Source: Trichaptum fuscoviolaceum (taxonomy: Eukaryota; Basidiomycota; Agaricomycetes; Hymenochaetales; Trichaptaceae). From it: a stretch of 64,000 bases of DNA. The DNA lies in assembly GCA_910574455.1 (NCBI GenBank), contig CAJSYZ010000011.1, forward strand, positions 372,001-436,000, written 5' to 3'. Under the pieces are notes generated by a model. The model did not search any database. It was not told where the DNA came from and was given only the letters and a program-made list of their open reading frames with translations. The translations under genes and the position numbers were made by a program. Below are positions 44,583 to 56,819 of this stretch, piece by piece (position 1 is the stretch's first letter; each line of letters opens with the position of its first letter).

Positions 44583-45092
44583 ATGAAGCGTGTAGCTTTC
44601 TTTTGTTTTCTTTTGACTTCTCTTGTGGATACATCCCATGCGATAATCTCTCAGGCACGCCAACCTCCGGGCTACATCCTTCACTAACTCGCTCGCTCAC
44701 GCTCACATATATACGCACTCTCACTTCAGAGGCAGCCACTGGTAACAGTTGCACGGATTTGCGAAGGTGTCAACTTCACCAATATCTGCGACGACTTTAC
44801 AACCGCGTTCCCAAGGGATACTTGCGTCTCTTTCACTGGCCCGCTTTTCCGTCCTGCTCAAAGCTTCGAGATAATCATGCCAGGAACCGCATGTTCTCTT
44901 TTCACGTGCGTCATTGAGTATCATGACAATCGCTTTTGTGATGAGATTTCTAACGATCGAAATCTTAGCACACCAAACTGTGCACCCACTTCGGCAACTG
45001 TGGATGTTTGCGGCCCTATCGCAATTGCTAATCTGACTACTCTGGGCCCAGGAGCGAACGAAACCATTTCTATCATTTGTACCGACTGCTAA
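44583..45092 (+). CDS. Small secreted cysteine-rich protein, copy 1
   Basis: ATG 44583 gives a signal peptide MKRVAFFCFLLTSLVDTSHA. The exon seems to end at ...IISQ with a GC donor (GCACGC); the next exon starts RQPLVTVARICEGVNFTNICDDF after CTTCAG near 44730. A second intron (GTGCGT to CTTAG, about 44903-44962, with a TCTAAC branch point) joins ...CSLFT to TPNCAPTSATVDVCGP. The mature protein has about 85 residues with eight cysteines and an NLTT glycosylation site. The repeated C-x(n)-F-x-C spacing recalls beta/gamma-crystallin-like secreted proteins, but this is a weak resemblance. The neighbour at 45719-46191 has the same exon pattern. Confidence 0.65.
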
Positions 45093-45718
45093 CTGTTATC
45101 ATATAATACTTGATTCGAAGGAGTCAAAAAAGTTTACCTTGAATCCCCTATATGCAGCCTCATCATTTTCTTACTCTAAGCACAATGCATCGCAGAGCCT
45201 ATTCAGACTTCTCTGTCACCATATTGCAGTCCGTGTCTTCGGGGCGTCTATTTCGTTTTGACTAACATTTCATTAAAAGGGAACACTACCGTCAGGGTAC
45301 CTGTCGGCTGGGTCGACTCCTCCACGTACCTGTCTAATGCCATTTCTTTAGAAAGCCTCTCTCCGTAGGATAGGAGAGTCCCCTGTCCCGGCAGTTGTGG
45401 ATACTTTAAGACCGGACAGCTAATAACGTCCGCTTGCTTCCGTCAATCATTGCAAATGAGAAGCTATAGATCTGTTTTTGGAGGGTGTACAATGAGAAAT
45501 CTATGAAAGATTTGGTCAAATGGGCTGTTCTAGGGCACGCTGAGGATAACTATGCGCCGATCACAACGGGAGAAGACGGAGTATGTAGACGTTGCCCTTT
45601 CTTGAGCGAGCCGTTTACCCGAGATGGTCTCATAAATGCAGGAGCATCTTAACGTCGATGATCACGCAAGTCAACCAACCGTACTTACTTGAAATTGCGT
45701 CTAGGACAAGCACAACAG
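45093..45718. other. Intergenic
   Basis: No coding signal seen. It separates the two copies of the small cysteine-rich gene. Confidence 0.45.
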
Positions 45719-46191
45719 ATGAAATACTCCATTAACATCTTGAATATCGCTTTCGCAGGCCTGTGCGTTGAAGCTGGGTTTGTACAGGTATGACCCAGTG
45801 CTTCTGTCATCATATAACTGAGTGTCTAACCAGGTCAGATATAGCGCCAAACAGATCCCACCATAACTCTCTGCAATGGATTTGACTTGACTGACTGCAT
45901 CGGGACATTCAATGCCGACCTTAATGGCTCCTGCATAAATATCGGTATCGAGTCTATGAGAATGGTGCAGAGCCTCTCAATCTCTTCGAGCGGAGCATCT
46001 TGTACACTCTTCAGGTGAGTCTCTGCCAATCTCCTGTGTCGCTTGGCGATTCTGAAGAAGGAATCTTCATCAAAAGTATTTCGAACTGCGAGTTCGGAGG
46101 AGAGACATTTGATGGCCCGATCACTATCGATGATATGACGACCGTCGGTTTTGATAACGCGACCGTCTCATTCACATGCACCGTCACTTGA
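45719..46191 (+). CDS. Small secreted cysteine-rich protein, copy 2
   Basis: ATG 45719 (MKYSINILNIAFAGLCVEAG, a plausible signal peptide) ends exon 1 at ...FVQ with a GTATGA donor. Exon 2 starts RQTDPTITLCNGFDLTDC after an ATATAG acceptor, so the exon border falls at the same Q|RQ place as in copy 1. Exon 2 ends at ...ASCTLF before GTGAGT (46014). Exon 3 encodes SISNCEFGGETFDGPITIDDMTTVG and ends SFTCTVT at 46191. Cysteines are fewer than in copy 1 (about six). It is a tandem duplicate in the same orientation; function unknown. Confidence 0.65.
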
Positions 46192-47301
46192 TAACGTGCA
46201 GACACTTTGAAGTTAGTGTCATACCTGCCAAAGTGCTCACCACTCGCCTTTTCGGACATATGCATGATTCATGTTTTACGAGCCGATAAATGTATCCGTT
46301 CTTGACAAGCCGAAAGCTCCAGTCCAGTAAGAGAGTGGAGCTATAGCAATCACAGTTTTCTCCAGATCCTCAAGAAATGCAGGAGTCAAGCGATGTGAAT
46401 GAACATGTTGAAGCGCGAACACGTCTTCTACAAAGTTCAAGTCAAGATTCACGTTTCCCACGTTGTATTTACATTTATTTGTACAATGTCGTCAACTTTT
46501 GAACCAACTCATTCAAATGCTGCTATCACTCGAATGTTTACTACGTACAAATCCAGAAGTCTATTCAGCAAGTGAATCAACGTTCTCCTCTTACAATTTA
46601 ACTCTGCTATTTCGCCAGCGATCCTCCTTGAATCCGAAGCAGGTCTTTCCCACAACATTGCTTGCACGTATGTTCGCCACAAGGTGCAGGAAGACGACAG
46701 ACACGAAGCAGATCGATAGTAGCCTTGCATTCTACTACTCGCTCTATGCCTAGAGCTCATTATAAATTGTCGGATGAACAGGAATAATACGTGACTTCTA
46801 CAACTAGCATACCGTAATCCGATCCAGAGGTTTTCGATGAAGCCTGAAGCAGGCGAGCAAAGGACGAATCTTATTGACACGCGTACGTATCCAAGTTCTC
46901 TGTACGTGTAACACTTGTCATTAAGCACTGAGCTTCGGTATTTGACATGTAGGAGCGATTTTTACGTGAACAATTGCATTGCTACGCCGTATACCTTATC
47001 TGGATGACACGCTCATATTCGGCGGTGAATATCGACTCTACCAAGCTCAAATGTAGGTTATTGGTATGTGTACTGCCGTTATTGAAGGTATAGAGGTATA
47101 GGTGAAATCTCTAACTTATGCTAGGACGATAAGATGCAAAGCGGTTCTATCTGATACGTTGACAGAACGGAACGGATACAAGAGATCATGCGCAGAATAT
47201 GTAAGGTCTAATCATCCGCAAGCCTCGATCGTAAGTACAGATACTGAGATATTTATGTTTCAGAGCGGCTCGTTTCAAAAGCTGATTCGCTCACCTCAAC
47301 C
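46192..47301. other. Intergenic
   Basis: No gene is supported. Confidence 0.45.
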
Positions 47302-47802
47302 TCAGCAAAAAGAGGACGACGACTGGGCCCGCCCGTAAGACGACTTCCACCCCGGGTGGTCGAAATAGCCAGCGTGGGTGTTGCCACAACTAGTATCAAG
47401 GCTATTCATCATATCGTTGAACCTACCCGCATCCATCGATTGTCCGTTGCCGTAGTTGCATCCGTACGCGACCGCGCCGCCATGGTAGTTCGAGACAGAT
47501 TTTCCGTAGAAGGCATTGCCGCCGCCGAAAAAATTGTTGAGCCCATTCACAGCGGCTACAATGTCGCTCCTGGCCATTGCTGGGCGCTGACACACCGGGT
47601 AGCCCTGGTCCTTGTCGCGTTTGTCTAAGGCGTAGGCCGGGGCCGTCGTGTTGGCGGGACCATAGTACTCCATGACTGTTGTTCCGTTGGCATGTACGAC
47701 TTCGATATAGATGCCGTCTGGCGCGTTATCAGGACGCTTGGCCGCAGAGACGGATAGTGCGAGAAGGGAGACGATGGTGGTGAGAGACGAAGTGAGCTTC
47801 AT
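47302..47802 (-). CDS. Small secreted protein, Kex2-processed type, copy B
   Basis: A single exon of 166 residues. The start at 47802 gives the signal peptide MKLTSSLTTIVSLLALSVSA; upstream in-frame codons do not look coding. The propeptide has KRPDNAPDGIYIEVV and NGTT, a dibasic DKRDK site near residue 60, and the mature part NFFGGGNAFYGKSVSNYHGGAVAYGCNYGNGQ. It keeps the four cysteines and the terminal SFC of copy A (40760-41254), on the opposite strand. The two copies enclose the first PriA-like gene and both small cysteine-rich genes, as if the cluster grew by duplication and inversion. Confidence 0.85.
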   Translation of the reverse strand: MKLTSSLTTIVSLLALSVSAAKRPDNAPDGIYIEVVHANGTTVMEYYGPANTTAPAYALDKRDKDQGYPVCQRPAMARSDIVAAVNGLNNFFGGGNAFYGKSVSNYHGGAVAYGCNYGNGQSMDAGRFNDMMNSLDTSCGNTHAGYFDHPGWKSSYGRAQSSSSFC

Positions 47803-48693
47803 TGTGCTGCGAAGATGAAGATACGAATTCGAGGAATCGGATGCCTCAATCTGGCCTCGACTGGGTCTGTTTTTAAGCGTCTCTGAATAGCGCACATTCC
47901 TCCAGCAGTCCGTCACTTGGAAAGACAGACAGTAGACATCGGTCCCCTTTGCAGACACTCAGTGTGCTTATGGTACGCACTCGCGGCTCTGGAACGGACA
48001 CCGTTTCTTTACGCTATACCTCAAATTTTGGTCATGAAAAGTGAGATATTCAAATTCGGCGCTCAAGGACACCTGCTAAGTAACTATGTACGGTCATGGT
48101 GCTCCGTATAGTACATGTGCCTGTTTTCGCGAGCTCAGTAGTACTTCCGCGATCAGGCCATGAAACGGACTCCGACCGGATGTTGTACCGCACGGTACGC
48201 AGTCTCAAGTGCATTTTTGTCGTATCGAGCACTTACTACTCAATTCACAGCTACTACATGTTGATAATAAAACCGATAATTAATATTTTTATCCAGGGCT
48301 GGCCAGAGCCGTCGATCCCCGCAATACATATGGCTTCCGTGGACTTCAACGTATTCCGTATTCTTGGCATTAGCGGACCTTAAGCGCAGAACATTTCGAA
48401 TTAATCTCTGATCTCATTACAGTGACCTAGTCGTGCAAGATACGTGGACTGGTACTCACGGCGACGTTCGGCGACTTCAAGCTCATTTATTCAATCAATC
48501 GAAATTCGAAGCTGAGACATGACAAACTCAACGAACATTTTCATCTTATGTTCTATCCATCCCTTCAAGTTCATCAAAGTCTCAAGTGCTGGACGACCCC
48601 TTCAAAGTCAGATAGGAAATGATAATCACTAGAAGGAGATAACTGTAATTCTAAGTGGGTCTCATGAGGACTTTCTGAATGCTACGACAGAGC
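47803..48693. other. Intergenic
   Basis: No coding signal seen. Confidence 0.45.
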
Positions 48694-49600
48694 TCATAAA
48701 CTAGCCCGTCGCGTGTTGTAGCAGCTACGTCCATTCAGAGAAACCGACCACCCACGTTCGCAGCGCTGCACCGCGCATTCGCCGCGAATACAGGCTACGT
48801 CGGCGGCACCGACGGAAGCGCTGTGTAATCCGTACCGAAAACAAGGAGGTCGTCTAGCGAAGGCGCTGAATACGGAACGATGATTGGTATTGTGCAGCCG
48901 CCACCTTAAAGGTGCACTAAGTAATTCAGCCAGCGAATTATTGAGAATGCCTTTTATGAACACTCACAAGATTCAAGATCATTCATCGTGTCGATACACT
49001 CCCATGCTGTCCGACTGCTTCCATACACTCCGCACGCCTCCTCCTCCACCGAACAGCATTGCTTCGTACCCAAACGAATCCCTTGGTCCGCCTTCCACTG
49101 CTTTTTCTCCTCCGTGCTCAGCTCACTTTGCTCCTCTTCGAAATGGCGCTTCATAAGCTGCGTCTCCCTCTTTAGCAGAGTCTCCAGGCCGTCGAACGTA
49201 GCGCGCTTGCTGTTGCAAGGAGGGAAATTTCCGCATTGGCCATTGCACAAGTCGTCGGGTGCTTCGCATGTGCAAGAGGTGGACGTCACGGAATAACCAC
49301 TGGGGCATGAAGATGCGCACGGATCGTCGAGCGGAGAACTGCTTGCAGAGCACAGAAGTGTAGCGCCCTCGGTAACCGAACAAGCAATGTATGTGCTCGA
49401 GGACCGGATCTTTCGTATAGATATGCAATGGTTCAAGCTCTTTAACACATAGACGATGTTTAAGATCGACTTACAAGATCAAGGAGAGCCGAAACCGTCA
49501 TCGAGTAGCCTTGTTCGTCTACGCTCAGCTGTCCTATGGAGCTGGAAGCGATCGCCGTGGCCGTGTAATCGGACGCGTGTCGGCCAAATCGATACCTATT
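48694..49600 (-). pseudogene. PriA-like cysteine-rich protein, copy 2, broken
   Basis: The middle is well preserved on the minus strand: ASSIGQLSVDEQ, CASSCPSGYSVTSTSCTCEAPDDLCNGQCGNF, KRAT, and GVYGSSRTAWECIDTMNDLESC. The last exon begins GGCTIPIIVPYSAPSLDDLL. Two changes set it apart: the conserved DCTALPG is DYTALPS (Cys to Tyr), and near 48796-48818 the frame shifts so that the following GVADVAC-like block and CAVQRCERGW read in another frame. No signal peptide exon is evident upstream of 49600. It is most likely a pseudogene, although the lesion could be an assembly error. Confidence 0.65.
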
Positions 49601-50411
49601 CCTCTCCTTCGCACCGTAGCAACATCTGTATTCCCACTATTTTTTAATGCCTACGCACCCGCTTCTTTCCTGTTCCCCGCCGCGCTATTGGGGGGCGAGC
49701 CGCCGATACTCGCAGCGCACCCACAGCCACGGGCCATATGTGACGATGGTCCGTGGACTATCTCGCCCGAGGCACGGTTGGTCGAGCCTCAAAAAGTACG
49801 GAAAGAAAGGAAAGCAACAATGTAGATGTCATAAACATAAGTAAAAAGACACTAGAGAATGAGGGAACCAGACAATACGCTTTCCGAGACACAAAGATTC
49901 GAAGTGGTGAAAATCGAGATCAGATTGGATCTTGCAACTCTATTTCAATCGCACACGAGTACGTCCATATGCTACGCCGGAAGAAGATATCAGTGCATTC
50001 AGGAATTCATTGGGAACCAATCACATTGTTCTGTCGATCTCGTTTGGCTGCTCAGTTGAGCTGCCAGTGATCCATGTGTGTCATTCACCACTTGCTTGCA
50101 ATCAATAATCAATCCGTAAAGTGATTCAGCAATTCACTTTTATGTCATTAAATACAAGTTGGCTACTACGCTCGGAACCCACAATTCTAAATGACACATT
50201 TACAAGTAAAGATAAAGGTATCAATGCCTTAAAGCACTCCGAGTCACGGGAGTCACGGATGATCGTCATTGGAGTAGTTCGCTCAAATCAGGGAGTGAAT
50301 ATATGTACACAGAAGTAAGAGCTTAGATACATATTGGGAGCGAGTAGAAGATAGTCCATCTCTGTAGTGAGATTCGTGTCCGGACGCGCATCGCACATTT
50401 TCCGCGAATAA
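49601..50411. other. Intergenic
   Basis: No gene is supported. Confidence 0.45.
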
Positions 50412-51566
50412 CTAATGCCCGAGAAGAGCTGCATTCGTGATTGGACTCTCCTCAAGGCAGTGGGATGCATCCGAAGAAACTTTCCATCCGTGCTCGCAGC
50501 GGCTCACTGCGCAGGATCCACTTACGCATGCAACGTCCGCAACTCCAGGGATAGCAGTGCAATCAGAGCCAAACGAGAGCAAGTCCTCGAGCATAGGCGT
50601 TGATGTGAGCGGGGCAAGTGGTAGCATGCAGCCCCCGCCTGAGATATGAGTAAAGGGATGAAAGTCAGCACTTTCATTAAAGAACGACTATGAAGGACTC
50701 ACATGATTCAAGATCGTTCGCCGTGTCGACACATTCCCAAGCTTTCCGACTGCCTCCGAAGACACCGCACGCCATCGTTCCCCATGGACACCCAAGCTTC
50801 GCCGCAATCTTCTTCCCCTGAAACTCTTTCTGTTTCTTCGTCTCCTCTCGACTCAACATCTTCGACCCGCGCCTCTCTGTCCCCATGAGATCAGGCTCCC
50901 TCCTAAGTAGACCCTCCAAGCTGCCGGACAAGGCACGTCGGCTGCTGCAGGAGGGGTAGTGCCCACACTTTCCGTTGCACTCCTTGAAAGGCGTCTTGCA
51001 CTGGCAGTCCTTGCCGGAACTAGAGAGTGAGTAGCCGTCTGTGCAGGAGAAATAGCACGGATTGCTATTCTGGCATGACGGGGAGCTGTGCTCAGGGTAT
51101 GTGCACTGACTTGAGGACGAGGAGCTATCGATCTGGAAGGAAGGCAGTCGTCAGCAGGAATATGGGATAACAACGTTTCGGTTCATACTGACAAGACTTG
51201 TGAGAGCAGCAATGGTAGCAGTCTGCCCAGCTGCAGTAACGGCACTCGCCGCGACAGTGTTTTGAACGATGAATTGAGGGAGTTGGGAAACGCAAAGACA
51301 AGTATCTACAGATCGTGTCGGTCATAACTTAATAAGTTATCAGTGCCGAAGAGAGGAGATGACTGATACGTACGAATTGATCCAGCCGTGTACGACTTGC
51401 CGTTCGACTTTGTGACAGTTAGCTGACCATCTACTCGAGCGCACGTATCGGAAGTTGTGGTGCTCGAGCTGCTACTAGTAGCACGTTTGAATAGACTGAA
51501 CGATGGGCTAGCGTACACACCAGCAACAAGCTCGAGAGCGAAGACAAAAGAAACGAGGCGTGTCAT
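50412..51566 (-). CDS. PriA-like cysteine-rich secreted protein, copy 3
   Basis: The start at 51566 gives the signal peptide MTRLVSFVFALELVAGVYAS, followed by a KR site and a Ser/Thr-rich stretch. Later exons carry CLCVSQLPQFIVQN, CTYPEHSSPSCQNSNPCYFSCTDGY, CKTPFKECNGKCGHYPSC, GVFGGSRKAWECVDTANDLESC, GGCMLPLAPL and FGSDCTAIPGVADVACVSGSCAVSRCEHGW. All family cysteines I can see are present, and the frame is unbroken across exons. Introns are about 50-65 nt. The protein is probably secreted or wall-associated. This is the most complete of the three relatives in the window. Confidence 0.83.
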
Positions 51567-52158
51567 TGGTGCCTGTCAGTCTACGAGCAGAAGTGGGAGA
51601 GTGCTTCTTCGACGACGAAAGGGGGGAGTAAGACCTTGGGGAGAAAAGGGCGTCGAAAAGCGATTCACTAAAGAAATTTAAATCCTGAAGAAAAGAGGCT
51701 TGTGCGAGACGTCGCGCTATCCTCGAGTCAGGGTTAGCGCCTCTGGTTCTCTCAGGTCGCACATCGATACGGTCCAGCCCATTGAATTCACTGCGTATGT
51801 ATTGCTTTCCGGGGTACAAGGGCGAGAAACGAGCGTTGAGGTACAGGCAACTTCTAATTTCCATTTATTCATTTGCTTGACAATAGAATTTGATTTAACT
51901 TACGAGTTTTTTTAGGTAAGCGGACTTGGTGCAAAGACCAGTCTTGCCAGTGTGTGCCTAGATGTCAGCGACGCAATGCAAGATGTCAGTTACCGGAGAT
52001 ATATCTCTATCTCTGATAAGTATTAACGCAGTCAAGAGGTATAGGACGAGAAAAATCCCTTTTATTAGTTCATAATCCTTAGATTTTCTATTCGTCTCAC
52101 GCCATTATGTTGTTTGCTGTAAAGTATGTGAGTTAGCCTAGTTTTGAGCTTGCACTTG
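51567..52158. other. Intergenic
   Basis: No gene is supported. Confidence 0.45.
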
Positions 52159-53591
52159 CTAGTATCGTACCGTGACGTTGAAGCAAAAAGACAAAAAAGA
52201 ATAAGTCATAGCAACGTACGTTTGTTCTCCCTCAAGGTTCCGTGGCTGTGTTGCCGACGTCAAGCCGAGCGGACAAAGGCGGACAATTGAAATGTGAGGA
52301 TCCGGGACAAAAGCCGCGGCTCCCCGAAGACCGTACAAGGCATACATATCTGGATTAACAAGGCGTCGATCCTTTGTTCTGACGTCGAATGGACGTGTCA
52401 GATCCAGCATCCAGGCCCGGAAATCGTTGTTCCTGAGATTCTGTACGCCGGAATATAGAGTTTTCAGGAGAATGAAATGGAGGAGGGATAGTGCGTAACT
52501 CTTCAATCTTTCAGGACACAAGAGATGGAGATTTAAGGCTCTCCCGGCGTGTGCGATAAGGGAAAGGTGCGATTTTCGGTAGAAGAGATTTGGGGAAACA
52601 TATAATCCATGCCGTGCAACCAAAACGAGACTAGAAGAAGCATTACAACTTAAAGCACCGTCACGATGCTGGAGAGAAAAACATTAATCATTTGTCTTAT
52701 TGGATTGCATAATGACTTGCATTATTGATGGGTGACTTCGTCTGCAGGAACAGTCGAATCAGCACCGATGACATCACCATTGGAGAGAATTAGGGAAGTT
52801 TATCAACTGTTAACAGAATGTGCGCGTACGTCAATCGTACGGACTTGACATTCATCATCCCCCGAGTCACATACATGTAGTATGGCAAGGGATTTTTTCG
52901 CCGGGCATCAGGGGGTATAACCATCCCTGCAGCGTCCATGAAACAAGCTGGGCACCCGGTGACAGATGAAGTCCAACCATTTACCAGATGCTCTTCCATC
53001 CACTCCACGGCACCAGGACTAATGTCCAGGACATGAGCACGGCATAGTACGGATCGGTCGAAAGAGCTGCCTGGGTGGTTAAGGTGTTCCGTCTCTTCGT
53101 GTGCGATAGGATCGATTCTTTCCAGTCGTCCTGCTATCGGTCCTATGAAACTAACTTCAGTGATTTGGTCATTCGACTATCATATTGCAATAAAATCACT
53201 CTATTTGAACCATGGACCCCACTCTCTATTCTAACGAACGGGGTTTCCTGTCTGGATCGATTTGAGATGCTTCCTTGAGGTTGATTGTCATTAGGTCCGT
53301 CCTAGCCCGAAGGATCTCAAAGTTATTGTCCGCGACAGCGAGTTCACATAACAAGATTGTATTCGAGAGTTGATCGAAATTTACGATGAATACCTGAAGA
53401 AAAGTCATATCGTTGATTAGCGAGGGTGGTGAAGAATTAAGGCCAAGATTTACCTTACTTCTGTAGTAAAACCTTGGAACAATCCTTCAACTTACCTCAG
53501 GGGATTCGTTCTTTAGTTCAGATGTGTGGGACAAGTCGAAGGGTTTCGCTGAGTCTGGCACTTGATCTTTTACCAACGATGCCATCGCCAT
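52159..53591 (-). CDS. Hypothetical protein, multi-exon
   Basis: The start at 53591 reads MAMASLVKDQVPDSAKPFDLSH and exon 1 ends at 53496 before GTAAGT. Later segments are VFIVNFDQLSNTILLCELAVADNNFEI, then EWMEEHLVNGWTSSVTGCPACFMDAAGM (about 52900-53000). A long last exon (LVARHGLYVSPNLFYRKSHLS, LTRPFDVRTKDRRLVNPDMYALYGLRGA) runs to about 52160. I do not recognise the family, and the exon joins in the middle are not resolved. The conserved look of the segments (Trp, Cys and Gly patterns) suggests a folded soluble protein. Confidence 0.5.
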
Positions 53592-54325
53592 GTCACCATC
53601 GATTCATCTTGCGTATCGATATGAAGGCAGCATTATATCCTATAAGATAGGATAGCAATATACAAGAATCATCACACAAGAAGATAAAACCACAGATAGG
53701 AATGACTCACGTTTGCGATCGGAACTTGTAAGGCAACACAGCGCGCGTGCAACGATTTGCTCAATATGCGTCAAAAAGTCCCGATGCACTAGAATTGTAC
53801 ATTAATAAGAGCGGCGAAAGTAAGAAAGTCGTGGGTATCAAATGCTCTAGGATTTGTTTTACTTTGTTCCTGAAGCCCTACTTTTTTTCTCTGCGACAGT
53901 GATGGGAGTTCAAAGAAGCAAAGACTAAGGACCCCGGAACGAACATGACACTGCAGTGCTGTGGCTGCCGGTGTGGCTGTGGTAGTGGATGCGACACGAT
54001 CTGAATAATCTTCACATTCACCACTAGTTAATTAAGCACTTCGGGTGAATGCTTTCGTGTTAAAGTCCACACTTTGTCTATGTCGCTGACTTCCTCATTT
54101 AAACATCTAAAACAATCTACATTCCTCTGCTTCTCGTGGCAATGTTGGGGGGAAAGCAGTGAGAGTCGAGTCTCGACGGTGCTATATGTACATATTTATC
54201 CAGAAGCTAAGCATAAGCTGGCCGAGCTCTCAATCCCAACGTCTGAGCTTCGAGAAGTCCTAAATCGCGATCGAATAATCGATCCGTCACAAGTCCGAAT
54301 TTACTCATGATCTGGAGTTACTTTC
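53592..54325. other. Intergenic
   Basis: No gene is supported. Confidence 0.45.
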
Positions 54326-55892
54326 CTACAACGCGGAAGATGTTCTCCTCGAAATCAAAGGGTGGCTGAAGGTGAAAGTGACTCGATTTTGATAAGACGA
54401 CAAGTCAGGGACCAGGTGCTGAGTCACAACAGTCACCTCTAGAAATCCCGAGCAAAGATCTTGAGAGTTATCTGGTAGAGTCGAGGACGTCTTGAGCCGC
54501 CCACTGACACAACTCCCAGCGTCCGGCGAGTGGACATGATCTTCCTTGTGTGCCCTTTTGCAATTGCAGCAACACACAATGTGAAGCAAATGGCCAGAGC
54601 TTTTCACCGATACTATCCTGTCGACGTAAAATCAGAATGTGATTGAATTTGAAGTGAAGTAAGATCCAACTCACGAGAAAGGCCACTGTTTATTCTCACG
54701 AGCTAGGAGTTCTGCCAAGATCGTAATCATAGAGCTCGCAGACTCAGCCTTTAAACTCTCTGGCGGCCCATACTTTACAGTGAGACACTCTCCCGCAAAG
54801 CAAATTTGCGAGACCTCGGCAAGATCTTGCAGCAACATGTCTCTGCTGCTATCATCTCTCTCCACGAAATAGATTCCCCTACCATTATCCGTAGTATCTG
54901 GGCTCATGATCACCCATGGGTGCGTTCCGGTGGGCTGGTTTGGCAGTAGAAAGCGCTTATAACAGGATTGTAACCTCTGGAAGAGATCCTCTAAACTGGA
55001 GCAAGATTCGATCCCACATACAGTCATGGCTTCTTGAGCATCGACTTCAGCAAGGTTTTCCTCTCGACCTAAATTCCAAAGTTATTTCAATCAGAATCAA
55101 TTGCTGGATATCCGCTCACATTCTTGCTCTTCCTCATTGAAATGAAATTCATTGATGAGAGTGCCAATCTCCTGTTGTGGTTGTGATGATCCGCTGTCTG
55201 GCCCTAAATCCAAAAACATCCTTTTTAATATACCCGAATACCCGAAGATAACTCACGATCTGGCTTTGCTACGGTCCCTTCATTCTGACAGACCGGCTTG
55301 GGTATGGGTGTGGGGTAAAGATCCAGAGGGTCTCTATAAACGCATCTAATAGTGAGTTAGATGAGCGAACAACCACCAAACAACGAAGAGAAGCGTAGTC
55401 ATTCCGGTGATAAGTATGTATGACTTGCCTCGTTCGACGATGAACAGTCAAGCCATATTTTGTGCCGAACTGCTTCTGACACTCTAGCATTGGGCACACG
55501 TATCTCGCCTCTCTGAGTAGCTCTCCGCATTTGACTCTGTAGAGAACCGATGAGCGCAAGTGAATACGAGACACGATTACACCGAAATAGCACACTCACC
55601 CACGCTTGCGATGGCTTATCAACCCATTTTTGCGCTTATACCTTTTTCCACAGCGAGGATTGGGGCACAGATACGGTCTTTCATAGTCCGTTTTCCTTAA
55701 TGGAGGCATCGAGCTCAATCCGCCTAATAGATCTGAACTACTTTCACTTTCTTCCAGATTTTCTTGGGGTTGTCCCGCTAAGGTATCATATCTCTGCGTG
55801 GGGCTATGCAGCCGACATTGATCATGATGCTCTGGTGCCATTGATAATGATATTAAGGCGTTACTTGAATTCTTTTCTGCTCGTGAATACAT
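54326..55892 (-). CDS. Zinc-finger protein with two C2H2-like fingers
   Basis: The start at 55892 reads MYSRAEKNSSNALISLSM. After a Ser/Glu-rich lead comes the finger-like YLCPNPRCGKRYKRKNGLISH (C-x4-C-x12-H), then after an intron a second, YVCPMLECQKQFGTKYGLTVH (C-x4-C-x12-H). In both the fourth ligand falls after an exon border or may be Cys. The intron after the second finger has the donor AG|GCAAGT, a classical GC-AG type; it joins to CVYRDPLDLYPTPIPKP. The C-terminal half (CGIESCSSLEDLFQRLQSCYKRF, GIYFVERDDSSRDMLL) is of unknown fold, and the last exon ends at 54326 after IVCCCNCKRAH. A DNA- or RNA-binding regulator is the likely role. Confidence 0.62.
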
Positions 55893-56293
55893 TGTGATTA
55901 GCACTAACGTGAATGTGTACTACTGGTACTGACCTTCGGTTTGCGATACAATCATCGCAGCGTTAACTACAAAAAGTGCTGTATACAGCATACGAGAGCA
56001 GTGGCTCGCAGCTGCACACGCCTTGGGCTACCTCTTCCCTAGTACTAGTAGCGAATGAGAGTCCGGGTAAGGGTTGAGGGAATGGGAATAAGGAAAATGA
56101 AGTTGACAGACAAGGTTGGTAGTAGTCGTGTCTTGATCACAGTGTTTCTTTTATTAACTTGAACGAACAAGTACTAGCTTACAGCTGTTTGCATGAATAA
56201 TGACACTCGTGAGATTTTTTTTGCATGAAGTTGCGATTTATAAAAAGGACTAGGTGGAATTTAGCTGTTGCCGGGGCTGCCGACTTCATTCAC
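55893..56293. other. Intergenic
   Basis: No gene; one CTAGTACTAGTAG word near 56040. Confidence 0.45.
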
Positions 56294-56302
56294 GGTCAGA
56301 GC

Positions 56303-56819
56303 CAGTCTCCTACCCAAACCCTCCCACGGTTCGGAAGAGGCCGAGGCTTCAGGGTCCAGGTAAAGTTGAGGGGGACCCATTTCCTCCCGTAGGGAGGGCC
56401 TGGCTTATAACATTTTAGCCGAAGCCCGACCATCGTCAGGGTTCGGCGCCGAGCACCACCTACCGTGGGAACGTCGGCTTTTGGGAGCTTCGGTATGATC
56501 TCAAAGAACTTTGGTAAATGGCACACAGTTGAAAGCTTCCCAGCACTATTTATACAGGCTGCAAATAATTGTATATATCATGTAGCTGCTGCCCATGTCC
56601 TTAAGATTCAACAAATGAATATTTTGTCAAAAAATTGTCCAAGAGCACTGTTCCCACGGAAACAATGGGCGGGAGGTGGACCCTGACAATGGTCGGGCTT
56701 CGGCTAAAATGTTATAAGCCAGACCCTCCCTACGGGAGGAAATGGGTCCCCCTCAACTTTACCTGGACCCTGAGGCCTCGGCCTCTTCCGAACCGTGGGA
56801 GGGTCTGGGTAGGAGACTG
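56303..56819. mobile_element. Foldback MITE, Mutator-like, with 9-bp target duplication
   Basis: The element is 517 bp with inverted arms of about 170 bp (56303-56472 and 56648-56819, ends CAGTCTCCTACCC / GGGTAGGAGACTG) that are almost perfect reverse complements, and a 175-bp centre. It is flanked by GGTCAGAGC at 56294-56302 and again at 56820-56828, a direct 9-bp duplication. Long terminal inverted repeats with 9-bp duplications are the hallmark of Mutator-like elements. No transposase is encoded, so it is non-autonomous. Confidence 0.8.
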
